In this document: positions 1-8,297 of the stretch, piece after piece
Numbering within the stretch: the stretch's first letter is position 1
How the letters are laid out: each line of letters opens with the position of its first letter
Origin: Zoogloea oleivorans
GTDB taxonomy: Bacteria > Pseudomonadota > Gammaproteobacteria > Burkholderiales > Rhodocyclaceae
Direction: 5' to 3'
DNA length: 63,549 bases
Assembly: GCF_008107625.1 (NCBI RefSeq)
Contig: NZ_SDKK01000020.1
Location: forward strand, 27,256-90,804
The notes under the pieces: generated by a model
The model's input: only the letters and a program-made list of their open reading frames with translations
Told to the model about the DNA's origin: nothing
Database searches by the model: none
Translations under genes and position numbers: made by a program

Positions 1-109
1 CGGTGTTTTGCATCGACCTGTTAGGGCTTTACCGGCGTCTACTTTACGGGATGCTGCTGCTTTTACTTTCAAGGGCGCAGCTGGTGCGTCCCAGCGATGA
101 GGTGGACGT

Positions 110-519
110 CGCAGGCGCCTGTATCACGCGGTGCTGGCGTTAGCCAATCCTGATTGCCTGCGTGCCTAGCAAGATTAGACAGCGCGTTTGCAGGGGCTGA
201 CGGCAGCTTCTGCCTTTATTGAAGGTCAGGCCATGGTGCGGGACGTGTCCGGCCTGGCTCATTGGTTTCAGGCGTCGCCGACGCCGGCATAAGTACCGCC
301 GCCCCGCTGGAAAGTGGCGGTGGTGAGACTTGGCTCGGCATCTCTCCCACGGTTTACCTGTTGTTTCTGTTGCTGGCCGATGTGCTGGCACCCTGGCCGC
401 TGTTGCCGCGCATCATGGTGCTCACCGTGCTGGTGGTTGCCGTGATGACGTGGCTGGTGGCACCGAGACTGACACGACTGCTGAAGCCCTGGCTTTATCC
501 ATCGTCATCGCTCCGGTAG
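110..519 (+). pseudogene. Decayed antibiotic-biosynthesis-monooxygenase-like membrane protein
   Basis: Fragments of one protein can be followed across frames: an RRLYHAV segment from about 110, then a stretch ending in VRDVSGLAHWFQ (215-290) that runs into an in-frame TAA, then a PPPRWKVAVV piece, then a different frame continuing TWLGISPTVYLL and ending MTWLVAPRLTRLLKPWLYP. This order (ABM-like part, linker, two membrane helices, terminal LKPWLYP) matches membrane-anchored ABM-domain proteins as I remember them. At least one stop, two frameshifts and a deletion in the N-terminal half make it non-functional. Positions 1-109 have open reading but nothing I recognise. Confidence 0.6.
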
Positions 520-546
520 CAACGAGCTCAAACGCCATGCCTGCAA

Positions 547-650
547 GATCTGTTTCGCGTGATCAAGCACCAGTTCGGTTAGACGAAGGTGCGCTACAAG
601 GAGATCACTAATGAGTTGATGACGGAATTCGTCTACGGTGCCCGAGAACG
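547..650 (+). pseudogene. IS5-family transposase C-terminal remnant
   Basis: One frame reads DLFRVIKHQFG, stop (TAG), TKVRYKEITN. This resembles the conserved C-terminal FRVIKxQFG-xxKVRYRG block of IS5-family transposases. Only this block is recognisable, it contains a stop, and no terminal inverted repeats were found. It is a fossil of an insertion beside the decayed monooxygenase gene. Confidence 0.6.
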
Positions 651-772
651 GGCGGCCGGGGCCGATAGGACCTCGGAGTTCTCGGTAGGGGCGGAAAAAT
701 CTATGATCGAAGTGGGTCAGAAATGGTTGGCTTGGGTGTTATTGCTTAGGACATCAATTGATCAGGGATTCC

Positions 773-2152
773 CTAACCGCTGCTAGTGCTATCCAGCCAG
801 GCGTTGATGGTTCTGATTTCCTGCTCGTTGAGGGAGCTGACCAGGCCTTGTAGACGCACCCGGGCGAGGATGTACTGAAAGCGCGCCAGGGCCAGGTCGC
901 GCTTGACGTTGATGAGTTGCTGCTGGGCATTTAGAACGTCCACGCGGCTGCGCGTGCCGGCGGCAATACCCTTCTGGTTGGAGAAGAGGGCCCGTTGTGC
1001 CGAACGCTCGGCCTGCTGCTGGGCGCCGATCTTGGCGATGCCTTCGGCGATGCTCTGGAATTCCTTGCGGATCTGTTGCGCCACTTCGCGGCGCCGGGCT
1101 TCGTATTGTTGCTGGAATTTTTCGATGTTCGAGCGGGCCTGGCGCATTTGCGAAACGGTATAGCCGCCGGCAAACAGGGGGACGCTGGCCTGCAGGCCGA
1201 CCATGGATGTCAGGTATTGGCTGTTGATCGAGACATTGTTTTCACTTTGGCTCTGACTGCGCTGGACGATCAGGTCGATGGTCGGGAAATGACCAGCGCG
1301 GGCTTTTTCGAGTTCCTGGGTGGCTGACTCGATCGAGGCACGCAAGGCGCGCAATTCCGGATTGATCTCCTCGCCCCGGGCGATCCATTCCTCGACATTG
1401 GCCGGTAGCGGAGGGCTTAGCTCGAGGCGGTCCGGCTGCAGGTCGGCCAGATCATTGATCGGCTGGTTGACGATGCTTTCCAGCTGGCGGCGGGTGAAGC
1501 CGATGTTCTGGCTGGTTTCGAGCTCCTGGGCAACGGTGATGTCGTAGCGGGACTGGGCGTCGTCGATATCGGTGACAGTGCCTTGGCCCTTGGCCAGGGC
1601 CAGCTTGGCGACCTCGACCTGGAGCGCATAGGCTTCTTTCTGGGCCAGGGTGAGGGCGTGCTGTTGCTTGGCCATGAGCGCTTCGAAATAGGCGCTGGCG
1701 GTGCGCACGACGAGCTCCTGCAGGCTTTTGTCGAGGGTGGCCTCGGCGCTGGCGACATCGGAGTGGGCCTGCTGGTAGAGCGCGAAATTGTATTTCCGGT
1801 AGATCGGCTGGCGCAGGGTCAGCGCGTAATTGCTGCTGAAGTATTCATATTCGTTGGTGCTGCGGCTCTGGGAATTGACCGAGCGTTGGTCGGTCTGGTT
1901 TTTGCTGCGCTGCAGGTTGGCCGAAATGTTGGGCAGTAGCTGGGCACGGGCCAGCGGAATGGCTTCGCGCCGTGCATCGGTGTCGGCGCGGACCGCCTGG
2001 TAAGTGGCGTCCTGGCTCAGCGCCAGGCGGTAGCTCTGCAGCAGGTCGATGGCGCTGGCGGGTGATGCAGCCAGGGCCAGGCCAAGAGCCAGGCCGAGGG
2101 CAGATTTTTGGGGGAAGTGTCGCATGGCAATGGAGCGGGTGATGGCGGGCAC
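773..2152 (-). CDS. TolC-family outer-membrane channel of type I secretion system
   Basis: The product is a 459-residue outer-membrane efflux protein, the exit duct of the type I secretion system. A signal peptide (ALGLALGLALAASPASA) is followed by ALSQDATYQAVRADTDARRE, typical of TolC/PrtF proteins, and by the two long helical repeats of the family. Length is normal. The start chosen is a GTG at 2152, preceded by a GGAAGAG ribosome site and lying three bases after the adaptor stop codon. An ATG at 2125 (MRHFPQ) is the alternative and would also leave a complete signal peptide. It is the last gene of the ABC-ABC-adaptor-TolC unit, so it most likely exports the giant adhesin encoded upstream. 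Confidence 0.9.
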   Translation of the reverse strand: MPAITRSIAMRHFPQKSALGLALGLALAASPASAIDLLQSYRLALSQDATYQAVRADTDARREAIPLARAQLLPNISANLQRSKNQTDQRSVNSQSRSTNEYEYFSSNYALTLRQPIYRKYNFALYQQAHSDVASAEATLDKSLQELVVRTASAYFEALMAKQQHALTLAQKEAYALQVEVAKLALAKGQGTVTDIDDAQSRYDITVAQELETSQNIGFTRRQLESIVNQPINDLADLQPDRLELSPPLPANVEEWIARGEEINPELRALRASIESATQELEKARAGHFPTIDLIVQRSQSQSENNVSINSQYLTSMVGLQASVPLFAGGYTVSQMRQARSNIEKFQQQYEARRREVAQQIRKEFQSIAEGIAKIGAQQQAERSAQRALFSNQKGIAAGTRSRVDVLNAQQQLINVKRDLALARFQYILARVRLQGLVSSLNEQEIRTINAWLDSTSSG

Positions 2153-2155
2153 GGC

Positions 2156-3520
2156 TCACTCTTCCTTCATCGAAGCGGCAAGGCGCTTGAGCAGGGGATG
2201 AAGCAGGTATTCGAGCACCGTGCGTTCGCCGGTCTTGATGATGATTTCGGCAGGCATGCCGGCCTGCATCTGGCGATGGCCGAGTTCCTTGACGCCGGTG
2301 GGGGTGAGGGAGATGCGGGCCAGATAGTAGGCAACGTTGGTCTGCGGTTCGACGATGAGGTCACTTGAGATGGAGTCCACCTTGCCTTCGACCACCAGCG
2401 CCGGGGAGTGGGCAAAGGCGGAGAAACGGACATCGGTGGGCGCGCCCGGCTGGACCCGGTCGATCAGGTGGGGCGGGACGTGTGCTTCGAGCAGGAGGGT
2501 TTCGTTGAGCGGGACGATATCCATCAGCTTTTGTCCTGGTCCGATTACGCCGCCGACGTTTTGGGTCGCCAGCCCCAGAACCTGTCCTTCGACCGGGGTC
2601 CGGATGGTGGTGCGGGCCAGTTCGTCTCGTGAGGCCTTGAGCTTGTCGGCGTCAGCCTGGACTTCGCGACGGACGTCGGCCAACTGGGTGTCGACTTCCT
2701 TGCGGTACTCTTCCTTGCGTTGGCGGATCCGCGCTTTCGTTTCGGCAATCGCTTGGCGGGTACGCATGAGGTTGCCCTGCAGTTCGGCAAGGGCGCCTGT
2801 GTTTTCGGCTCTCATGCGCTCGAGTTCGAGTTGCTTGTTGCGCGGGGCGTAGCCTTCCTTGACCAGATCCCTGATGCCACCCAATTCTTCTTCGATGAAG
2901 GCGAGCTGGGCCTTGCGGCTGACGAGCAGGCCCTGGTAGCCCTGAATGGAGGCTTCCAGGCCCTGGATGCTTTCCTCGCTGGCTTGCATGTCGGCGGCCA
3001 GCGCATTGCGGCGCGACTGGAAGAGACTCTGCTGATTGTCCGTGGTCTGTTTGACCTGGGGGTTGGACAGTGCTTTTTGCAGGTCAGGGTGGAAGGTGAT
3101 GCGGTTTTGTCCGGTCTGCTCAGCCACCAGACGCCCTTCCATGGCGCGTACGGTGAGGTAGTGCTGGTGGATCGATTCAAAGTTGGCCTGGGAGGTGGCT
3201 TCATCGATGCGGACCAGTGGGGCTCCGGCTTTGACGAAGTCTCCTTCCTTGACGAAGACTTCCTGGATGATGCCGCCCGAGAGGTGCTGAATGGCCTTGC
3301 GCTTGGTGTCGATGGTGACTGTGCCGGGGGTCGGTACGCCTTCGTCCAGGGGGGCCAGGACGGCCCATAGCAGGAAGCCGCCAAAGCCGAGGCCGAGCAC
3401 CCACATGCCGATACGGGCCGGGCGGCCGGTGTCGGTGGGGAGCGGAAGTTCCGTTCCGGAGGCCGTGTTGGCGGGGTTGGCAGGAAAGGCTCCAGGGGTG
3501 GAGACGTTATGAAGGGCCAT
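2156..3520 (-). CDS. HlyD-family type I secretion periplasmic adaptor
   Basis: This 454-residue membrane-fusion protein links the inner-membrane ABC transporter to the TolC-type channel. It has a cytoplasmic N-terminus, a single membrane helix (about residues 37-60, MWVLGLGFGGFLLWAVLAPL), a lipoyl-like half-motif (GTVTIDTKRKAIQHLSGGII), a long coiled-coil hairpin (about 130-300) and the C-terminal beta domain with RTTIRTPVEGQVLGL. It ends in the usual PrtE/HlyD way (AEIIIKTGERTVLEYLLHPL). It lies 35 bp after the second ABC gene and 3 bp before the TolC gene, so the three are surely co-transcribed. Confidence 0.95.
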   Translation of the reverse strand: MALHNVSTPGAFPANPANTASGTELPLPTDTGRPARIGMWVLGLGFGGFLLWAVLAPLDEGVPTPGTVTIDTKRKAIQHLSGGIIQEVFVKEGDFVKAGAPLVRIDEATSQANFESIHQHYLTVRAMEGRLVAEQTGQNRITFHPDLQKALSNPQVKQTTDNQQSLFQSRRNALAADMQASEESIQGLEASIQGYQGLLVSRKAQLAFIEEELGGIRDLVKEGYAPRNKQLELERMRAENTGALAELQGNLMRTRQAIAETKARIRQRKEEYRKEVDTQLADVRREVQADADKLKASRDELARTTIRTPVEGQVLGLATQNVGGVIGPGQKLMDIVPLNETLLLEAHVPPHLIDRVQPGAPTDVRFSAFAHSPALVVEGKVDSISSDLIVEPQTNVAYYLARISLTPTGVKELGHRQMQAGMPAEIIIKTGERTVLEYLLHPLLKRLAASMKEE

Positions 3521-3555
3521 GATCGATTCTCTGGGTTGAAGGGTGAGAACGGAAT

Positions 3556-5292
3556 TTATGCGGGCTGGACGGCAGGGCTGCTGTCGCGGCTGGTAGAGGG
3601 GACGTTGGGCCGGGCCTGGAGTGCTGCCAGCACGTCCTGACGCGGACCGTAGTGGATGATGGCCCCTTCCTTGAGCACCAGCAGATGATCGGTGACGCTG
3701 AGCGCACTGGGGCGATGGGTGATGATGAAGATACTGCTGCCTTGCGCCTTCATTTCCTGGATGGCCTTGAGGAGTGCGGCTTCACCAGCATCGTCGAGGT
3801 TGGAGTTGGGTTCGTCGAGGACGATCAGGCGGGGCTCGCCGTACATGGCCCGGGCGAGGGCGATGCGCTGGCGTTGTCCGCCCGACAGGAGGCTGCCGGC
3901 CTCCCCCATTGTGGTGTCGTAGCCCCTGGGGAAGCGCAGAATCATTTCGTGAACGCCGGCCCGTTGACAGGCACGGATGACCTTGTCGGGGTCGACTTCA
4001 CCGAAACGGGCGATGTTTTCGGCAATGCTGCCGTCGAAAAGCTCGACGTCCTGCGGTAGGAAGCCCAGGAAGGGACCCAGTTCGTCGCGTTCCCAATCCT
4101 CCAAGGGGGTCTTGTCGAGGAGGATCCGGCCTTCTGTGTTGGGCCAGATACCGACCAAGGCGCGCGCCAGCGTCGATTTGCCGGAGCCGGATGGGCCGAT
4201 GATGCCGATGACCTGGCCGGCGGGAAAGTCGACCGTCAGTCCCTTGAGGATAGGCTCCGGGCGGGACGGGGCGGTGGCCACCAGGTGCTCCAGGCTCAAC
4301 TGGCCTTCGGGGACCGCGTGGATCAGCCTGCTGTCTTGCGTGGGGTGCTGAGCGAGCAGTTCTTCTAGGCGTTTGAAGGCCTGGCGGGCATCGATGAAGG
4401 GCTTCCAGGTGCCAACCATCATTTCGAGTGGCTGGGTGGCACGGCTGATCAGGACATTGGCAGCAATCATTGCACCCGGGCTCAGTTCGCCGCGGATGAC
4501 CAGCAGGGCTCCGGCGCCCAGTCCCAGGGATTGCTGGGTGTAGCGCAGAAATTTGGTCAGGTTTTGAATGCGTGCGCTGACCTCACCGGATTGGTGATTG
4601 AGATTCAGGTAGTGCTGGTGGCGCAGTAGCCAGCGCCGCCGTAGGTCAGGCAGCATACCCATTGATTCGATCACTTCGGCGTTGCGCAATTTGCTCTGGA
4701 TGTAGCCGTTGGCTCGGCCTCCCGCTTCCAGGGCGGTTTCGATGGGGCCCCGGGTGAGGGTGTGGGAGAGCCAGGCCATGCCGACCAGAATTAGCGAGAA
4801 GAAGATGCCGAGCAGGCCGAGCCAGGGGTGCAGCAAGAACAGCACGCCGATGTAGATGGGCGTCCAGGGGGCGTCCATGAAGGCGAACAGGCCGTTGCCG
4901 GTCAGGAATTGGCGCACGTTGTTGAGGTCGCTGAAGCCTTGGGCGGGGTTGCGGCCCATTTGTTGTAGTGAGGATTCGAAGCTGGCGGCAAAAACGCGGG
5001 AGTTAAGCTGCTGGTCGAGTTTGACGCTGACCCGCACGAGCAGGCGCGAGCGGGACCATTCAGTAAAACCCATGGTGGTGAACAAAAAGAGCGTCACGAG
5101 GGTCAGGGCGGTTAGCGTGACCAGACTCTGGCTGAGCATCACGCGGTCGAAGAGCTGCAGCATGTAGAGGGTTGGCGTCAGCATCAGCAGGTTCACGAGC
5201 ACCGTGAACAGCATGCACACTGCAAATTCGCGCCGGAAGGCCCACAGCGTGGTCTTCAGCTCGCTGCGCAGAAAGGGAGAGGGAGTCTTCAT
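3556..5292 (-). CDS. Type I secretion ABC permease/ATPase (second of two)
   Basis: A 578-residue PrtD-type exporter half-transporter. The N-terminal membrane domain starts ELKTTLWAFRREFAVCMLFT, and the C-terminal ATPase carries Walker A GPSGSGKSTLAR (about residue 365), signature LLSGGQRQRIALARAMYG, Walker B LIVLDEPNSNLDD and H-loop ITHR. All catalytic residues are present. There is no N-terminal C39 peptidase-like domain, so it is of the PrtD/LipB class rather than the HlyB class. It follows another ABC transporter of the same family by 30 bp; the pair may form a heterodimer or serve different cargoes. Confidence 0.93.
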   Translation of the reverse strand: MKTPSPFLRSELKTTLWAFRREFAVCMLFTVLVNLLMLTPTLYMLQLFDRVMLSQSLVTLTALTLVTLFLFTTMGFTEWSRSRLLVRVSVKLDQQLNSRVFAASFESSLQQMGRNPAQGFSDLNNVRQFLTGNGLFAFMDAPWTPIYIGVLFLLHPWLGLLGIFFSLILVGMAWLSHTLTRGPIETALEAGGRANGYIQSKLRNAEVIESMGMLPDLRRRWLLRHQHYLNLNHQSGEVSARIQNLTKFLRYTQQSLGLGAGALLVIRGELSPGAMIAANVLISRATQPLEMMVGTWKPFIDARQAFKRLEELLAQHPTQDSRLIHAVPEGQLSLEHLVATAPSRPEPILKGLTVDFPAGQVIGIIGPSGSGKSTLARALVGIWPNTEGRILLDKTPLEDWERDELGPFLGFLPQDVELFDGSIAENIARFGEVDPDKVIRACQRAGVHEMILRFPRGYDTTMGEAGSLLSGGQRQRIALARAMYGEPRLIVLDEPNSNLDDAGEAALLKAIQEMKAQGSSIFIITHRPSALSVTDHLLVLKEGAIIHYGPRQDVLAALQARPNVPSTSRDSSPAVQPA

Positions 5293-5322
5293 CGCAAAGG
5301 TTCGCCGGGTGCGGAGGATGGA

Positions 5323-7068
5323 TCAGGCGGCGACGGCCTGGGGGGGGCCGCCGGGGGATACGGGAATGGGAATGGCTTGCTGAGCGCTTCGCTGCAGGGC
5401 TGCAAGGACTTCGTCGCGGGGGCCATGGGCCTTGACCTGTCCGTCTTGAAGGAGGAGCAGGTTGTCCACCGCTGCGAGCACGTTGGTGCGGTGGGTGATC
5501 ACGATGACTGTGGTGCCTCCTGCCTTGAGTGCCAGGAGTGTCTGTAGCAGCGAGTGTTCGCCGAGTTCGTCGAGACTTGAGTTGGGCTCGTCGAGCACGA
5601 GGACCCGGGGATTACCATAGATGGCGCGTGCCAGGCCGATGCGTTGGCGTTGTCCGCCCGAGAGGAAACAGCCGTCATCCCCGATATTTGTGTCGTAGCC
5701 GTCGGGCAGGGCCATGATCATCTCGTGAATGCCGACCGCCCGCGCCGCGACCTCCACCTTGTCCATGTCTACCTGGCTGAAGCGGGCGATGTTCTCGGCC
5801 AGCGGGCCATCGAAGAGTTCCACCGCCTGGGGCAGATAGCCCATGTGGGGGCCCAGCTCGGCCTTGTTCCAGGGGTAGATATCGACGCCGTCGAGGCGCA
5901 CCTTGCCGCTCGCTGCCGGCCAGACGCCGACCAGCAGACGGGCCAGGGTGGATTTTCCGGAGGCGGAGGGACCGATCAGGCCGAGGGTGGTGCCCGCTGG
6001 TACGTTGAAGCTGACACCGCGCAGAATGGTCGCCTGGGAGCCGGGGGCGGCAGCGATGACGCCTTCCACGGAGAGCTGTCCGGTGGGGGCCGGCAGGGGC
6101 ATGCCGGCTTCGCGCAGGGCAACGTTTTCGATCAGCAGGCTGACGCGGGTGTACGCATCGCGGGCGCCGACCACCTGTTTCCAGCCTCCAATGACCTGGA
6201 CGATGGGGGCCAGCAGGCGCCCGCCGAGGGTCGAGGCGACGATCATCAGCCCGCCACCGCCGGGGAACAGGCCGACGATGGTCAACCAGCAGCCGGCTCC
6301 CAGCAGTAGTGAGGACTGCGACTGTTGGACGAATTTGGACATCGCCGAGTAGCGACCTGCGGTGTCCGAGGCGTTGGCCATCTGACGCAGGGTTTCGTTC
6401 TGCTTGTCGAGCCAGCGCCGGCGGATGCCACCTTGCATGCCCATCGCTTCGATGACTTGGGCATTGCGCAGGTTGTTGCTTGCATAGTTTTGAGCGTCGA
6501 TGGCGGCGCGTTGGGCTGCACCCAGCGGGCCTTGTGTATCGCGCTCTGTGAGCCACGCCAGGCCGACCTGGAGGAGGGCTCCAACGACCGATATCCAGCC
6601 CATGATCGGATTGATCATGAAAATGACAAAAATGTAGAGCATGGAGAGTGGAACGTCGATCATCGCCATCAGGGCCGGACTAGAGATGAAGTCACGCACT
6701 GTGCGCAGGTCTTGAATGGCCTGTGCGCCAGCACCTGGAATGCGCCGCAGGTTGGCTTCAAATACAGTATTGAAAAGACGTTCGTTGATGTGGGCGTCGA
6801 ACTTCAGGGCGATGTTGCGGAGCATGCCGCTGCGTACCCACTCCAGCACTTCCATCGCTACGTACAGTATGACGATCATCAGTGTCAGCATGCCCAGGGT
6901 CGTCAGGCTACGGCTGTTTACTACGCGGTCGTAGACCTGCAGCATGTACACCGTCGGCGCCATGACCAGCAGATTGATGAAAAAACTGAAGAAGATCACC
7001 TTGTGGAAGGTTGCTTTCTGAAGCAGCAGGGCCTCGCGTAGGACGGTGATTTTTTCGCCGGGCTTCAT
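5323..7068 (-). CDS. Type I secretion ABC permease/ATPase (first of two)
   Basis: A 581-residue PrtD-type half-transporter and the first gene of the export operon. The membrane domain has the family opening KVIFFSFFINLLVMAPTVYMLQVYDRV. The ATPase shows Walker A GPSASGKSTLARLLVG (about residue 363), signature FLSGGQRQRIGLARAIYG, Walker B LVLDEPNSSLDE and H-loop ITHR, so it should hydrolyse ATP. It is clearly paralogous to the neighbouring ABC gene but diverged over the membrane half. The C-terminus has a Pro/Ala-rich tail. The 390-bp gap upstream may hold its own promoter, though none was identified with confidence. Confidence 0.93.
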   Translation of the reverse strand: MKPGEKITVLREALLLQKATFHKVIFFSFFINLLVMAPTVYMLQVYDRVVNSRSLTTLGMLTLMIVILYVAMEVLEWVRSGMLRNIALKFDAHINERLFNTVFEANLRRIPGAGAQAIQDLRTVRDFISSPALMAMIDVPLSMLYIFVIFMINPIMGWISVVGALLQVGLAWLTERDTQGPLGAAQRAAIDAQNYASNNLRNAQVIEAMGMQGGIRRRWLDKQNETLRQMANASDTAGRYSAMSKFVQQSQSSLLLGAGCWLTIVGLFPGGGGLMIVASTLGGRLLAPIVQVIGGWKQVVGARDAYTRVSLLIENVALREAGMPLPAPTGQLSVEGVIAAAPGSQATILRGVSFNVPAGTTLGLIGPSASGKSTLARLLVGVWPAASGKVRLDGVDIYPWNKAELGPHMGYLPQAVELFDGPLAENIARFSQVDMDKVEVAARAVGIHEMIMALPDGYDTNIGDDGCFLSGGQRQRIGLARAIYGNPRVLVLDEPNSSLDELGEHSLLQTLLALKAGGTTVIVITHRTNVLAAVDNLLLLQDGQVKAHGPRDEVLAALQRSAQQAIPIPVSPGGPPQAVAA

Positions 7069-7405
7069 AGCCTGTACCTGAATGGGAGTGGGTCGAGCTT
7101 ACCGCTACAGGGACTGCTGGGTAGGCGGAACGGGGGGCGGTGAGTGGGGACACGAGAAAGGATTCTGGTGCGATCAGAACGTATTCGGGAAGGTCTCCCG
7201 GCGTGTACTGGATGACTTCAGCACTCTCGTCCTGGCTGCCCGGGGTATCGGAAAAACTGAAGGACAGCCGATAGTCCTTTCCAAAACGCGCGAGGACAAT
7301 TTCGCGGAGTTCGAGGCAAGCTGGTGATGTTTTAGCGGTGCTGGATACTCGTCTTGTCGCCGATGATGCGGGTGCGCACGGCTAGGCTCCAAGTCGATTT
7401 GGTGA
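7069..7405. other. Non-coding gap between lipoprotein gene and export operon
   Basis: No convincing gene lies here; short open frames have no recognisable product. A short inverted repeat AAGGAC/GTCCTT lies around 7260-7280. No clear sigma-70 or sigma-54 promoter for the downstream minus-strand export genes was found. Confidence 0.4.
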
Positions 7406-7436
7406 GGCACTGGCCAACTGTTAAATGGTCAGTGCC
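7406..7436 (-). terminator. Hairpin downstream of lipoprotein gene
   Basis: GGCACTGGCCA (7406-7416) pairs with TGGTCAGTGCC (7426-7436), an 11-bp stem with one G-T pair and a 9-base loop. It lies 24 bp after the lipoprotein stop on the minus strand. No T-run follows, so it may be a weak terminator or an mRNA 3'-end stabiliser between the adhesin/lipoprotein and export genes. Confidence 0.45.
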
Positions 7437-7459
7437 CTCGTGTGGATAGGGAAAGCGTC

Positions 7460-8230
7460 TTATTTGCTCAGCAGCAACACGAGGCCGCTGGTCTGGGTTG
7501 GGGTCGCTGCAACGATGGTCAGGCGGTTCTTGTCGGTGTTGAGTGTTGCTATACCCTCAAAGTTGGCCGTTGACCCATCTGGACAGTTTTCATTCAGGGT
7601 CGAGATGAAAGCGTTGGCATTGCTCACGGCGACCAGGTTGCCGGAGTAGGTGCAACCGGTGGTCGAGGTGCCGGAGAGGATGCCAGTTTGGCTCGCGATG
7701 GAGAAGTTGAGTGTCTGGACTCCGCTGCTAACACTACCTGTCCAGTTACCTGCCGTATCCGCAAGGGACGCGGGTTGAGTCAGAGCATCCTGCAGGGTTA
7801 TCTGTAAGACTTCGCTGTTTGCACCATTGAGGCTCAGAGTCTTGGTGCTAGAGGTTAGATCGGCTACCACCGTGCCTGTGGCCGTGATCGGCGTGCTGCT
7901 GCTGCCTAGAGCGTAGGTTTTGCCACTGAATACAGCCTGATCATTGATGCTGAGAACGTTCAAGTGGGACAGGTTTTGACTGAGCAGCCAGACGTTGGCC
8001 GTGTTACCGGCGCCGGGTAAAATGATGGCCGTATAGCTGGTGGCTGCGGTTGCCCCGGTGGAGCTCCAGCGGCCCTGCAGCTTGCTGGGCGTGAAGACCG
8101 TCGGCGTCGGAGTGGGTTCAGTGCTTGAAGCGTCACTGCCTCCTCCACCCCCACAAGCGGCCAGCAAGCCAACGGTACCGAGAGTGACGATGAATGCGCG
8201 TAACGCGGTATGTCCTTGTGTGTTTTTCAT
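7460..8230 (-). CDS. Putative lipoprotein between adhesin and its secretion operon
   Basis: A 256-residue protein with a lipoprotein signal peptide and lipobox LLAAC followed by a Gly-rich run, Ser/Thr/Pro linker and a Ser/Thr-rich, beta-predicted body. ATG at 8230 (MKNTQG) is preferred over a GTG four codons upstream because it gives the normal signal-peptide length. I recognise no named domain. It contains TWT-like core strands (GRWSS, GNWTGSV) that suggest two related beta domains. It lies 67 bp downstream of the giant adhesin and upstream of the type I system, so a role in anchoring or secreting the adhesin is a reasonable guess from position only. Confidence 0.75.
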   Translation of the reverse strand: MKNTQGHTALRAFIVTLGTVGLLAACGGGGGSDASSTEPTPTPTVFTPSKLQGRWSSTGATAATSYTAIILPGAGNTANVWLLSQNLSHLNVLSINDQAVFSGKTYALGSSSTPITATGTVVADLTSSTKTLSLNGANSEVLQITLQDALTQPASLADTAGNWTGSVSSGVQTLNFSIASQTGILSGTSTTGCTYSGNLVAVSNANAFISTLNENCPDGSTANFEGIATLNTDKNRLTIVAATPTQTSGLVLLLSK

Positions 8231-8297
8231 GGATTCGCTCACAAAATTATGCGTTATTGGTTGTGGGGACAGTCATCAGACTGGCCCCGGGTCTGAC

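Noticed and set aside
8276-8296. TCAGAC/GTCTGA hairpin between adhesin and lipoprotein as terminator
   Set aside because: The stem is six base pairs without a T-run; insufficient to call.
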